A stretch of DNA of 64,000 bases from contig NZ_CP034910.1 of NCBI RefSeq assembly GCF_008932245.1, positions 1,674,001 to 1,738,000 of the forward strand, written 5' to 3'. Made by a program: the position numbers and the translations under genes. Every line of letters starts with the position of its first letter. Positions within the stretch are counted from its first letter, which is position 1. Positions 1 through 9,493 of the stretch are shown here, piece after piece. The notes below the pieces were generated by a model. The model had not been told where the DNA came from. It ran no database searches and worked only from the letters and a program-made list of their open reading frames with translations. The stretch comes from Sinorhizobium alkalisoli. Its GTDB lineage: Bacteria; Pseudomonadota; Alphaproteobacteria; Rhizobiales; Rhizobiaceae.

Positions 1-80
1 AAAAAGGTGAAGGTGAAGCGTCCATTGGCGCCGCCTTCCGGCTGCCAGGCAGATTCGAGGCGATAAGAGACCGGCTGCAT
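1..80 (-). CDS. Start of a probable glycoside hydrolase (partial, runs off the left edge)
   Basis: Only about 26 codons are visible, reading MQPVSYRLESAWQPEG and on to the edge. The ATG at 78-80 has a GGAGG Shine-Dalgarno (87-91 on the minus strand) at good spacing; the ATG at 84-86 is too close to it. The gene follows the SDR gene with only about 18 bases between, so it belongs to the same minus-strand transcript. The N-terminus resembles the leading beta-sandwich of rhizobial family-20 beta-N-acetylhexosaminidases, but this is recall from a very short stretch. Another glycosidase or a plain hypothetical protein remains possible. Confidence 0.5.
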   Translation of the reverse strand, partial: MQPVSYRLESAWQPEGGANGRFTFTF

Positions 81-98
81 GCGCATCCTCCAGTAGGT

Positions 99-890
99 TC
101 AATAGTGGCTGGACTGCGAAAATGTGCGGGCAAGCTCGGCCTGCCCGGCGGTGAGCCCGCAATCGACCGGCAGGCAGACGCCCGTGATGGCACTCGCCTG
201 CGGTCCTGCCAGGAAGTGCACGGCATTGGCGACGTCCTCGGGATTGACGATGCGCTGCAGCGGATACCAGCGCTGCGCCTCTTCGAAGACTTGCGGGTTG
301 GCCCGGGCACGCGCCTCCCACGCGTGCGTGCGCACCGTGCCCGGCGCCACGGCATTCGCCCGTATGCCGAATTTTCCATATTCGACGGCGATCAGCCTCG
401 TAAGGTGCAGAAGGCCCGCCTTGGCGGCGCTATAGGCCGGATGGCCGAAGACGCCGACAGCGTTCACCGAGGCGATGTTGACGACGGAGCCGCGGCTCTC
501 CTTCAGCATGTCCTCGACCGCTCGGAAGCAGAGGAAGGCGGCCTCCAGATTGAGCGCATTATCGCCCCGCCAGACTTCCGGCGTCGTCTCCTGCAGGCTG
601 ACGGCGCGGGCGCCGCCCGCATTGTTGACGAGCGTTGTCACCGTACCGAGACCCGCGGCCGCTGTCGCCATGGCCGCTACGCTCGCGGCCTCGGTGACAT
701 CGCAGGCGATCGCCACGAAACGGCCCTCGCCGAGATCACGGGCAAGCCCACCGGCGGCTTCGCCGTCAAGGTCGGCGAGCACGATAACATCGTGGCCGTC
801 GCTCAGCCGCAAACTGATGGCACGCCCGATGTCGCCGGCGGCGCCGGTGACGATCGCAACGGATCTAGTCGAGCGGGCTTGCCCTGGCAT
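99..890 (-). CDS. SDR-family NAD(P)-dependent dehydrogenase
   Basis: A classical short-chain dehydrogenase of 263 residues. It has the TGAAGDIG cofactor motif near the N-terminus, NNAGG in the middle, and the catalytic Ser with a YSAAK motif (HPAYSAAKAGLLHLTR). The C-terminus PEDVANAVHFLAGPQASAITG is typical of glucose/3-oxoacyl reductase-like SDRs, so it probably oxidises or reduces a sugar or polyol; the exact substrate cannot be read from the sequence. The ATG at 888-890 is preferred because a GGAGAT ribosome site lies just upstream and it starts right after the RpiR stop. An ATG at 921-923 would overlap that gene by about 30 bases. It is co-transcribed with RpiR upstream and the edge glycosidase downstream, which suggests a sugar catabolic unit. 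Confidence 0.9.
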   Translation of the reverse strand: MPGQARSTRSVAIVTGAAGDIGRAISLRLSDGHDVIVLADLDGEAAGGLARDLGEGRFVAIACDVTEAASVAAMATAAAGLGTVTTLVNNAGGARAVSLQETTPEVWRGDNALNLEAAFLCFRAVEDMLKESRGSVVNIASVNAVGVFGHPAYSAAKAGLLHLTRLIAVEYGKFGIRANAVAPGTVRTHAWEARARANPQVFEEAQRWYPLQRIVNPEDVANAVHFLAGPQASAITGVCLPVDCGLTAGQAELARTFSQSSHY

Positions 891-891
891 A

Positions 892-1755
892 TCAATCTCC
901 AAGAAGTTGGCGGTCGTCGCCATCCCTGTGCGTCACCAATTGCTGCTTGATGCGTCTGAGCGTCTCGGTCGCCTGCGGCTGCACCCGGTAGGCGACGAGG
1001 CTTGCGAGGATGTCGACCAGCGCCAGATAGGCGATGCGGGTGGATGTCGGACGATAGATGTTGTTGCCCTCCGGCAGATCGACCGGAACGGCGATATCGG
1101 CGGAAGCGGCAACCGGACTGTCGCTCTGCGTCAGCGCGATCGTCAAAACCTTCGCCTCGCGGGCGAGCGTGAAGGCGCGCACAAGTTCCGCATTTCGCCC
1201 CGAAAAGGAAGAGCCGATAATCACGTCTCTCGGCTTCGCCGCTGCCGCCATCATCAATTGCATGCTGTGGTCGGAACTCGACGTGATGCGCAGGCCGAGG
1301 CGGAAGAGGCGGTTCTGCAACTCGCCCGCGATCATCGAGGAATTGCCTCCGGAACCGAAGGCATAGATCATCTCGGCGGCGGCCATCCGGTCGGCCGCCT
1401 CGGCGACCGCCGCCACGTCGAGCGACCGGTGCAAGAGGAACAGCGCGTTCTGCGCCTTGCCGATGATATCCTGCGCGACATCGGCCGGCTCCTGGCTCTT
1501 CGGCTCGGGCTTGAGATACCTCATGCCGACATAGGCGGTACGGGCGAGCTGAACCTTGAAATCGGAAAAGCTCTCGCAGCCCAAACGCCGGCAAAAACGC
1601 GTGACGGTCGGCGGCGAGACGTCCGCCCGGCCCGCCAGCTCGATGATCGATGCGTTTACGGCGAACTCGAAATCCGTGAACAGGATTTCGGCGATGCGGC
1701 TTTCCGACTGGGACAGCCGCTCCTTTTCCTCCTGCAATGTCGCAAAAATGTCCAT
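892..1755 (-). CDS. MurR/RpiR-family transcriptional regulator
   Basis: A 287-residue regulator. The N-terminal helix-turn-helix (residues about 1-77) includes SQSESRIAEILFTDFEF and SPPTVTRFCRRLG. A C-terminal SIS sugar-isomerase domain follows (about 120-260) with FGSGGNSSMIAGELQNRL and GSSFSGRNAELVRAF, which normally senses a phosphorylated sugar. The start MDIFATLQEEKERLSQ fits the family; the reading frame stays open upstream but that extension looks non-coding. The gene heads the minus-strand group with the SDR and is divergent from the SnoaL-like gene. A TGAAA-type palindrome lies in the shared upstream region, and a close match sits upstream of the ABC sugar operon at 13.7 kb, making that operon a likely target (inference). 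Confidence 0.9.
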   Translation of the reverse strand: MDIFATLQEEKERLSQSESRIAEILFTDFEFAVNASIIELAGRADVSPPTVTRFCRRLGCESFSDFKVQLARTAYVGMRYLKPEPKSQEPADVAQDIIGKAQNALFLLHRSLDVAAVAEAADRMAAAEMIYAFGSGGNSSMIAGELQNRLFRLGLRITSSSDHSMQLMMAAAAKPRDVIIGSSFSGRNAELVRAFTLAREAKVLTIALTQSDSPVAASADIAVPVDLPEGNNIYRPTSTRIAYLALVDILASLVAYRVQPQATETLRRIKQQLVTHRDGDDRQLLGD

Positions 1756-2031
1756 CCCGAACGGCCACTCCCCGGTTCCGGCGTCCCACAGCGCCACGCC
1801 TGTTTCTGACACGGCGAAGGCGCTGTAGTGCTTTGAATTTCTACATGTTTTTATCCTCGAACGGGAACCAAAGGAAGAAGCAGGCATGCTAGGCGGAGGT
1901 CGACCCTCATTCAACCGGCGCGGCCCGCATCGCGGCAAGGCGGCGCGACATCTCTTTATGCAAATTATTTTCGTCATTGATTGACAAATCACCACACAAC
2001 GGGGATTTTGGCTAGCAGAAAACGCAACTTA

Positions 2032-2045
2032 TGAAAATTATTTCA
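2032..2045. promoter_or_regulatory. Candidate RpiR operator
   Basis: The sequence TGAAAATTATTTCA is an inverted repeat (TGAAA/TTTCA arms) in the AT-rich region between the divergent RpiR gene and the SnoaL-like gene. Operators of RpiR/MurR proteins often have GAAA/TTTC arms. A near-identical site occurs at 13756-13770. A TTGACA hexamer at 1981-1986 could be the -35 of the rightward promoter. Confidence 0.45.
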
Positions 2046-2060
2046 ATAATGAGGAGGAAG

Positions 2061-2552
2061 ATGCGGAATCCTGTTGAGAATCCGTTCGCGCCGAGCGACC
2101 ACGCCCGACATTCGATCTGGGAAATGCTGGTCAGCCGGGACATCGACGCCTTCCTTGCCGCCGACTGGTCGATGGTGGCCGACGATTTCCTTGAGAAGGA
2201 ATTCATCGCCATCGACGGGCAACGGAAAGCGAACCCGGACGAATGGCGCCTCGCCTTCCCCACTCTCGCCGCCTACCGGCACGAGTGGCTGCGGCAGGCA
2301 CGGGATTTTGCCGGGCAATCCTTTGTCGAGGATCCGCGCGCGGCGATTTTTTCCGCCACGACGCTCGAGGACATCGAGATAAATGGCGATCTGGCGCTTG
2401 CCCGCAAGAAGTTCGACGGGCGCATCAGGAGGGCGGACGGCCAATTCGATGTGTTGAGGTGGCAAACGGTCTATTATTGCCGCCGGCAAGAGAGCCGCTG
2501 GAAGATCTGCGGCTTCACCGGCTACCTGCCGAACCCCATGGGCGTGGATTGA
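2061..2552 (+). CDS. SnoaL/NTF2-like small protein
   Basis: A predicted 163-residue soluble protein without signal peptide or membrane segment. The alternating pattern around FLAADWSMVADDFLEKEF, RKKFDGRI and WQTVYYCRRQESRWKICGFTGYLP resembles the cone-shaped NTF2/SnoaL fold that ends in a strand carrying W-x-I-x-x-F. The function is unknown; members are small hydrolases, isomerases or dimer partners. The ATG at 2061 sits behind AGGAGG; the ATG at 2049 overlaps that site. It lies 15 bases upstream of the MlrC-like hydrolase and is almost certainly co-transcribed, so it may act on the same substrate class. Confidence 0.7.
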   Translation: MRNPVENPFAPSDHARHSIWEMLVSRDIDAFLAADWSMVADDFLEKEFIAIDGQRKANPDEWRLAFPTLAAYRHEWLRQARDFAGQSFVEDPRAAIFSATTLEDIEINGDLALARKKFDGRIRRADGQFDVLRWQTVYYCRRQESRWKICGFTGYLPNPMGVD

Positions 2553-2567
2553 GGGAAGGCGACGGCA

Positions 2568-4040
2568 TTGCGGATCTTCACGGCGGCGCTTGCGACCGAA
2601 ACGAACACCTTCTCCCCCATCTGCATCGACAGGCGCGCCTTTGAAGCCTCGCTCTATGCGCCGCCCGGCAAGCATCCCGAGACGCCGACGCTCTGCACGG
2701 CGCCGATCACCGTCGGTCGACGCGTGGCCGCGGAAAGGGGCTGGCGCCTGATCGAGGGAACGGCCGCCTGGGCGGATCCCGCCGGTCTGGTCAACCGTGT
2801 CACCTATGAGACGTTGCGTGACGAAATTCTCGGGCAGCTGCGCGCAGCACAACCCGTCGACGCCGTCGTGCTCGGTCTGCACGGCGCAATGGTCGCCGAC
2901 GGCTACGAGGACACGGAGGGCGATCTTCTTGCCCGCGTGCGCGAGATCGTCGGCCCCGACGTGCTCGTCTGCGCCGAGCTCGACCCGCACAGCCACCTGA
3001 CGGGAAGCCGTGTTGCGGCGGCCGACTTCTTCGTCTTCTTCAAGGAGTTCCCGCACACGGATTTCGTCGACCGCGCCGAGGATCTCTGGCGCATTGCCGT
3101 CGACACGCTCGAAGGCCGTGTGCGGCCGGTCATGTCGGTTTTCGACTGCCGGATGATCGACGTCTTTCCGACGTCCCGCGAACCGATGCGCAGCTTCGTC
3201 GACAAGCTCATGCGGATCGAGAAGGAGGATCCGGAGGTGCTGTCGCTTTCGGTGGTGCACGGCTTCATGGCCGGAGATGTGCCGGAGATGGGCACGAAAA
3301 TAGTTGCGGTGACGAATGCCCGCCCGGACAAGGGCCAGGAACTTGCCAGGAACCTTGGTCTCGAGCTCTTCGCCAAGCGCGGAATGTTCCGCATGCCCGA
3401 GATCGACGCGCGCCAGGCGGTCGCCGAGGCAATCGCAACGCCCGTCGGACCGGTGGTGATCGCCGACATGTGGGATAATCCCGGTGGCGGCACGGCCGGC
3501 GATGCCACTGTCGTGCTTCAGGAACTGCTCGCCAGCGGCGTCACCGATGCGGCGATTGGCACCATCTGGGATCCGATGGCGGTGCGGATCTGCATGGCCG
3601 CCGGCGAAGGGGCGGAGATTCCGTTGCGCTTCGGGGCAAAATCCGCGCCGGGAACCGGCAATCCGATCGACGGTATCGTGAACGTCGTGCGTCTAGTCCG
3701 CAACGCTGAAATGCGCTTCGGCGAGAGCTTGGCGCCCTTCGGGGACGCCGCGCACATCCGCTATCGCGGCATCGACATCATCCTGAATTCGACCCGCGCC
3801 CAGGGTTTCGACCCCAGCCTCTTCTCGGTCATGGGCATCGATCCGCGATCGAAGAAAGTACTCGTCATCAAGTCCACGAACCATTTCTACGCCTCGTTTT
3901 CGAAGATCGCCGCGAAGATCCTTTATTGCTCGGCGGGAAGTCCCTACCCCAACGACCCGACCAGAACGCCCTACCGCCGCGCACCCCGCGACATTTGGCC
4001 GATCGCCAGCGATCCTCATGCGAAGCGAGGCGCGGCTTGA
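2568..4040 (+). CDS. M81-family metallopeptidase, MlrC-like (microcystinase C family)
   Basis: A 490-residue protein of the normal length for the MlrC/M81 family, which are zinc-dependent amidases or peptidases acting on small linear peptides or unusual amides. The N-terminus MRIFTAALATETNTFSP is diagnostic. Further family blocks are LGLHGAMVADGYEDTEGDLL, CAELDPHSHLT (a metal-ligand region) and ADMWDNPGGGTAGDATVVL at about residue 300, opening the C-terminal domain. The start is a TTG at 2568 behind GAGGGAAGG; no better ATG keeps the N-terminal block. It follows the SnoaL-like gene closely. The true substrate is unknown: most rhizobial members have nothing to do with microcystin. Confidence 0.88.
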   Translation: MRIFTAALATETNTFSPICIDRRAFEASLYAPPGKHPETPTLCTAPITVGRRVAAERGWRLIEGTAAWADPAGLVNRVTYETLRDEILGQLRAAQPVDAVVLGLHGAMVADGYEDTEGDLLARVREIVGPDVLVCAELDPHSHLTGSRVAAADFFVFFKEFPHTDFVDRAEDLWRIAVDTLEGRVRPVMSVFDCRMIDVFPTSREPMRSFVDKLMRIEKEDPEVLSLSVVHGFMAGDVPEMGTKIVAVTNARPDKGQELARNLGLELFAKRGMFRMPEIDARQAVAEAIATPVGPVVIADMWDNPGGGTAGDATVVLQELLASGVTDAAIGTIWDPMAVRICMAAGEGAEIPLRFGAKSAPGTGNPIDGIVNVVRLVRNAEMRFGESLAPFGDAAHIRYRGIDIILNSTRAQGFDPSLFSVMGIDPRSKKVLVIKSTNHFYASFSKIAAKILYCSAGSPYPNDPTRTPYRRAPRDIWPIASDPHAKRGAA

Positions 4041-4221
4041 GGGCGTGGTTGACCTCTACTGGAATGGACCCTGTGAATCCTGCCTCGCTGAATTTGCGCG
4101 ATCGCCTTGCCCATGCAGTTGCTAAAGAGCATGCCTCTTTGCTGCTCAACCTCGGAGAGGACTTCTCGCGGACGGATGTCGAGACGCTTTAACACCAATC
4201 TGGAGGAACAGGTCCCATCGT

Positions 4222-5124
4222 TTATTTTTGGGGCTGATAGCCGGCCTCTCCCTTCAGCCATAATGCGAAGACTTCCGCCGCAGCGCTAAGCCGGCCGTTT
4301 TCGGGGATGACCAGCCAATAGGCCGTATTCTCGGATCGGACGATCAGCGGGAATGGGCGCAGCAACCGCCCCGCCGCGATATGATCGCCAACGAGGAGCA
4401 AACGGCCGATCGCCACGCCCTGACCATTGAGAGCTGCCTGGAGAGCGATGTTGTAATCCGTCAACTGCAGCACGCGGGCCTGCCGGTGATCGAGGCCGGC
4501 CTCGTCCAACCAGAGCTCCCATTCAAACGGATTCATGGAGTCGAGCAATGTCTCGGATAGCAGGTCCGCCGGGTCGGCGAAGCGCGAACCGTCACCGAAA
4601 AGATCCGGGCTGAGCACCGGGCTCAATTCTTCGTTCATCAATCGCTCGGCCCTCACCCCCTGCCATCTGCCGGCGCCGAAGCGGATGGCGAGATCAACCT
4701 CGTCGGCAGCGAAATCGGTGAGGCGCAACGTCGGCTCGAGTTCGACCTCGATATCGGGATACTCGTGCATGAATCGCGATAAGCGGGAAACGAGCCAGTT
4801 GGCCGCAAAGGACGGCAGAACGCTGACGCGCACCCTCCTCCTTCCCGCCTGCCGGCGCATCTGGTAGGTGGCGCTCGTGATGATTCCGAATGCTTCGTTC
4901 GTACGCGCGAGGTAGGCGGCACCCTCGGGCGTCAATTCTATGCTCTTGGCCCTTCGGATGAACAGGCGCAAGCCGAGCGTGTCCTCGAGTTGTTTGATGT
5001 GGTGGCTCACGGCGCTTTGCGTAATGAGCAACTCCTCACCGGCGCGACGGAAACTCGATAGTCGGCCTACCGCCTCGAAGACGCGCAGCGCCTGCAGCGG
5101 CGGCATGGTAGTCGATGCACGCAT
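4222..5124 (-). CDS. LysR-family regulator (GcvA-like)
   Basis: A 300-residue LysR protein. The N-terminal winged helix-turn-helix PPLQALRVFEAVGRLSSFRRAGEELLITQSAVSHHIKQLE is followed by a linker helix and an effector domain from about residue 95 (RRVRVSVLPSFAANWLVSRL), typical of the GcvA/AmpR branch. It is divergent from the RidA-aminotransferase-SDR operon with a gap of about 106 bases containing a short palindrome, so it very likely controls that operon and itself. The start at 5124 has GGGGAG just upstream; a second ATG at 5106 is possible. Confidence 0.9.
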   Translation of the reverse strand: MRASTTMPPLQALRVFEAVGRLSSFRRAGEELLITQSAVSHHIKQLEDTLGLRLFIRRAKSIELTPEGAAYLARTNEAFGIITSATYQMRRQAGRRRVRVSVLPSFAANWLVSRLSRFMHEYPDIEVELEPTLRLTDFAADEVDLAIRFGAGRWQGVRAERLMNEELSPVLSPDLFGDGSRFADPADLLSETLLDSMNPFEWELWLDEAGLDHRQARVLQLTDYNIALQAALNGQGVAIGRLLLVGDHIAAGRLLRPFPLIVRSENTAYWLVIPENGRLSAAAEVFALWLKGEAGYQPQK

Positions 5125-5153
5125 GGTCTCCCCGGAGACATTAGCCAGTTCGA

Positions 5154-5167
5154 TCGCACCATAGCGA
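5154..5167. promoter_or_regulatory. Candidate LysR box
   Basis: TCGC-ACCATA-GCGA is a short inverted repeat with a T-N11-A-like layout, lying between the divergent LysR gene and the RidA operon, where a LysR regulator would be expected to bind. Assigned by position and symmetry only. Confidence 0.35.
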
Positions 5168-5230
5168 AGTTTGAATTGGAAGCAACGCGCTCAGCCGTGC
5201 ATTCTCCCGCTACTTCTAAGGGAGATCGCC

Positions 5231-5704
5231 ATGTCAGACACATTTGCATCCAGACTTGCAGCACTCGGCCATTCCTTGCCGGAGCCTTCGTCCCCCGTGG
5301 CCAACTACGTCTCTGCGGTCAGAGCGGGTAACTTGCTGATCGTCTCGGGTCAGATCAGCGTGAGGAATGACGCGGTGCTGACGGGAGCGGTCGGAGCAGG
5401 CGTTTCGCCGGAGCAGGGTCGCCTCGCTGCAGAATGCGCAGCGGTCGGTGTCATCGCGCAGATCGCCGCCGCAACCGACGGATCGCTCGCAAGCGTCCGG
5501 CGCATCGCTCGCCTCGGTGTCTTCATCGCGTCGGCCCCGGACTTCTCGGACCATTCGCAAGTCGCCAATGGTGCTTCAGACGTGTTCGTCGGTGTCTTCG
5601 GGGAAGCGGGGCGGCACGCCCGCGCCGCGGTCGGCGTCGCGTCCTTGCCGGCCGGCGCGACCGTGGAGGTCGACGCGCTTGTGGAACTGGAGCCCGCGGC
5701 ATGA
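5231..5704 (+). CDS. RidA/YjgF-family protein
   Basis: A 157-residue member of the RidA superfamily, whose best-known members deaminate reactive enamine/imine intermediates made by PLP enzymes. Seen here are SPVANYVSAVRAGNLLIVSGQIS near the N-terminus and PAGATVEVDALVEL at the C-terminus. The sequence MSDTFASRLAALGHSLPEPS is the usual start of the long rhizobial subgroup, which lacks the classic RidA active-site Arg block and may not be a true deaminase. The ATG at 5231 has GGAGAT ten bases upstream. The stop overlaps the next ATG (ATGA), so it is translationally coupled to the aminotransferase. Confidence 0.88.
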   Translation: MSDTFASRLAALGHSLPEPSSPVANYVSAVRAGNLLIVSGQISVRNDAVLTGAVGAGVSPEQGRLAAECAAVGVIAQIAAATDGSLASVRRIARLGVFIASAPDFSDHSQVANGASDVFVGVFGEAGRHARAAVGVASLPAGATVEVDALVELEPAA

Positions 5705-6888
5705 ACACATTCGACGTGGAAGAGCTCCGCTCCGAAACGCCTGGCTGCGAGTTTGGCGTGCACTTCAATCACTCCGGCGCCTCGCTGCCTTCCCGGCCGA
5801 CCCTCGAGACGATCTGGCGTTACCTGCACAGGGAAGCGGTCGATGGACCGATGGAAACTGCGATCGATGCGGGTCCGCTATTGGAGGATGTTCGAGCCGA
5901 TGCGGCTAGTTTAATCGGCGCCACACCAGACGAGATGGCCTTCATGGGCAGCGGAAGTGCCGCCTGGGGCGCTGCTTTCGCGGCGCTGCCGCCGCTTGCC
6001 GCCGGCGATCGTATCCTGGTTGGTCGTCAGGAATGGGGTGGCAATCTTGCCACGATGCAGGCAGCCGCCGCGCGCACCGGAGCACGCGTCGAGACCATTC
6101 CGGCGCGCGAAGACGGGGGCATCGACGCCTCCGCGCTCGCAAACCTGATCGATGATCGCGTGCGTCTCGTCTCGTTGACATGGCTTCCGGCGAATGGTGG
6201 CTTGATCAACGATGCCGCAGCGGTCGGATGTGTCACCAAGGCGGCAGGCATTCCCTACTTCATCGACGCGGCGCAGGCTCTTGGCCAGATCCCCATCCAC
6301 GTCGGCGCCCTCGGCTGCGACGCCCTGACGGCGGCCGGGCGGAAGTTCCTGCGCGGTCCTCGTGGCACGGCGATCCTTTATGTTCGGCGAGCATTCCTGC
6401 AGCGATTGACTCCGTCTTATCTGGACGTCGTTTCCGGCCCGATCGTCGACGGCGTAGTGGCCATGCGCAACGATGCGCGCCGCTTCGAAGCCAGCGAGAA
6501 TTCACCAGCCCTGCTTCTCGGCCTCGGCACTGCAATCCGTCAGGCAAAGGCAATCGGGATCAACATAATTCACGAGAGGATCACAACGCTCGCAGGCACG
6601 CTGCGGGACAACCTGCGCAGCATTCCGAAAGTGACCGTCCGCGATCTCGGCACGGATCTTTCCGGCATCGTCTCCTTCACTATTGATGGCGTACCGGCGA
6701 GCGAAATCCGCGTAGCGCTTGCCGAAAGACAGATTGCGACCGGCGCCAACGGCGTCCCCTACACGCCGCTCGACATGACGGCACGCCGGCTGGACCAGGT
6801 CGCGCGCGCGTCGGTCAGCTATCTCAACACTCCATCCGAGGTGGCCCTGCTTTCCGATGCAGTCGCAGCGCTGGCCGCAAGAGCATGA
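5701..6888 (+). CDS. Class V aminotransferase (PLP-dependent)
   Basis: A 395-residue fold-type I PLP enzyme related to cysteine desulfurase and isopenicillin-N epimerase. The Schiff-base lysine is Lys215 in TAAGRKFLRGPRGTAILYV. The strand FIDAAQALGQIPI carries the Asp that contacts the pyridine nitrogen, and HFNHSGASLP near the start is typical of the family. Desulfurase-type active-site cysteine loops are not evident, so an epimerase, lyase or aminotransferase role fits better than sulfur mobilisation. It is coupled by a 4-base overlap to the RidA-like gene. The exact amino acid substrate is not deducible. Confidence 0.87.
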   Translation: MNTFDVEELRSETPGCEFGVHFNHSGASLPSRPTLETIWRYLHREAVDGPMETAIDAGPLLEDVRADAASLIGATPDEMAFMGSGSAAWGAAFAALPPLAAGDRILVGRQEWGGNLATMQAAAARTGARVETIPAREDGGIDASALANLIDDRVRLVSLTWLPANGGLINDAAAVGCVTKAAGIPYFIDAAQALGQIPIHVGALGCDALTAAGRKFLRGPRGTAILYVRRAFLQRLTPSYLDVVSGPIVDGVVAMRNDARRFEASENSPALLLGLGTAIRQAKAIGINIIHERITTLAGTLRDNLRSIPKVTVRDLGTDLSGIVSFTIDGVPASEIRVALAERQIATGANGVPYTPLDMTARRLDQVARASVSYLNTPSEVALLSDAVAALAARA

Positions 6889-6976
6889 GGCCGCCATCTT
6901 CATCGGACAGGCTCGCATGCGCTGTCGGCTCGTCCGGGCTTCCAGATTGGCAAAGAATTTAGTGGAGCACGCAATA

Positions 6977-7756
6977 ATGGACTTGGGTATCAAAGGAAAA
7001 CGAGCACTCGTTTGCGCTGGTTCAAAGGGCTTGGGGCGAGGCGTGGCGGAGAAGCTCGCCGAGGCGGGCGTCATCCTGACGCTCAATGCCCGCGAGCCGA
7101 AGCAGCTTCGCGAGACGGCCCGGGCCATCAGCGAAACCTACGGCACGCAGGTGGAGATCGTCGCTGCAGACGTGACGACGGAGGAAGGCCGCAATGCGCT
7201 CCTTCGCCAGGAGCCGAAGCCCGACATTCTCATCACCAATGCCGGCGGCCCGCCGCCCGGCGATTGGTCGAGCGTCACCGAGGCCAATTGGCAGGAGGCG
7301 ATAAGGTCCAATATGCTCGCCCCGATCCTGTTGATGAAAGCGGTGCTCCCGGGCATGATCGCGCGGAAATGGGGCCGGATCGTCAATATCACCTCCGCCT
7401 CGGTCAAATCGCCGATCCCGCAGCTCTGTCTCTCGAACGGCGCCCGCAGCGGCTTGACCGGTTTTGTCGCCGGCACCGCGCGCCAGGTGGCCCGTCACGG
7501 CGTCGTCATCAACAACCTGCTCCCGGGCTCGCACGACACGGAACGGCTGGAAAAACTGCTCGAGAAGACGGCCAAGGCGCGGGGAATATCGCTCGACGAG
7601 GCGCGCGCCGAGGAATATGCGCACAATCCGACGGGACGCGTCGGCACCCCGGAAGAATTCGGCGCCGCGGCGGCATTTCTCTGCAGTCAATATGCCGGCT
7701 ATATCGTCGGGCAGAACCTGCTGATCGATGGCGGAGCGTTCAACTCGACCTTCTGA
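6977..7756 (+). CDS. Atypical SDR-family oxidoreductase (Tyr/Lys replaced)
   Basis: A 259-residue Rossmann protein with a CAGSKGLGRG cofactor motif, DILITNAGGPPPGDW in the middle and a normal SDR C-terminus (GQNLLIDGGAF). Compared with FabG-type enzymes the catalytic Ser is kept (NITS), but twelve residues later, where YxxxK should be, it reads SNGAR: Tyr becomes Ser and Lys becomes Arg. This form recurs in a subgroup of bacterial SDRs of unsettled activity. The ATG at 6977 has GGAG upstream; an in-frame extension to 6857 would overlap the aminotransferase. Third gene of the LysR-flanked operon. Confidence 0.88.
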   Translation: MDLGIKGKRALVCAGSKGLGRGVAEKLAEAGVILTLNAREPKQLRETARAISETYGTQVEIVAADVTTEEGRNALLRQEPKPDILITNAGGPPPGDWSSVTEANWQEAIRSNMLAPILLMKAVLPGMIARKWGRIVNITSASVKSPIPQLCLSNGARSGLTGFVAGTARQVARHGVVINNLLPGSHDTERLEKLLEKTAKARGISLDEARAEEYAHNPTGRVGTPEEFGAAAAFLCSQYAGYIVGQNLLIDGGAFNSTF

Positions 7757-7783
7757 GCGGCCGCCCGCAAATATCTGCTCGGT

Positions 7784-8284
7784 TCACGCCACGATGCGTC
7801 GCGCCATGAGGATGTCATCCACTTCCCGGCCGTTGCGGATGCAACCGCCGGGAATGCAGCCGATCTGTGCAAAGCCGTTCCGGCGGTAGAAGCCGATCGC
7901 CTTCGGATTCTCGGCGCTGACCGCCAGTTCCAATTGGCGGATTCCCTGGGCGAGCGCGTGATCGGTCACGGCCTTGAGAAGGCTGGTCGCGAGCCCCGTC
8001 CCGCGGGAATCCTGGCGCACATAGACCATCACCAGCGTTGCGCGATGCGCCATGTTTTTCGCCCGTTCGCGCAGCAAACCCATGATGCCGACCGGATCCT
8101 CGCCACGAAAACCGGCGAATACGGAACCGTCGACCAGTCGCCTCCGCCACTCGTCGTCGCTCAACTTCTCCCAGTCCTCGACGCTGCTGGCGAAGCAATC
8201 GGGCTCGGCACGCAGTGCCTCCAGCCGAATACGCTGGAAGATTTCGATGTCGTCGGGGACGAGCAGCCGGATGCCGACGGGCAT
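7784..8284 (-). CDS. GNAT-family N-acetyltransferase
   Basis: A 166-residue GNAT domain. The acetyl-CoA binding motif A is VMVYVRQDSRGTGLATSLL, with the QDSRGTG loop for the pyrophosphate, and ENPKAIGFYRRNGF is motif B. The acceptor is unknown. The start codon lies immediately after the stop of the ABC ATPase gene, so it is the last gene of the carbohydrate transport operon. It may simply ride along or may modify an amino sugar (inference). Confidence 0.87.
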   Translation of the reverse strand: MPVGIRLLVPDDIEIFQRIRLEALRAEPDCFASSVEDWEKLSDDEWRRRLVDGSVFAGFRGEDPVGIMGLLRERAKNMAHRATLVMVYVRQDSRGTGLATSLLKAVTDHALAQGIRQLELAVSAENPKAIGFYRRNGFAQIGCIPGGCIRNGREVDDILMARRIVA

Positions 8285-8285
8285 G

Positions 8286-9419
<1,134 letters not shown>

Positions 9420-9459
9420 AACTCTGTCTCCAGCCGCCGCAGCGCTTCCGAAATAGGAA

Positions 9460-9484
9460 GGACCGCGGGAAGAACCCGCGGTCC
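9460..9484 (-). terminator. Intra-operon hairpin between binding protein and ATPase
   Basis: GGACCGCGGG and CCCGCGGTCC form a perfect 10-bp stem around a 5-base loop in the 74-base gap between the binding-protein stop and the ATPase start. No T-run follows, so it is more likely an attenuator or an mRNA-stabilising stem than a full terminator. Confidence 0.6.
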
Positions 9485-9493
9485 ACGATGAGC

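Noticed and set aside
475..1809. A 444-codon plus-strand frame
   Set aside because: Antisense to the SDR and RpiR genes; no recognisable domain.
2043..3260. A 405-codon minus-strand frame across the SnoaL-like and MlrC-like genes
   Set aside because: Arg/His/Asp-rich shadow translation of two convincing plus-strand genes.
4016..4261. Overlapping frames between the MlrC-like and LysR genes (88 and 81 codons)
   Set aside because: Short, overlapping real genes at either end, no recognised motifs; evidence insufficient.
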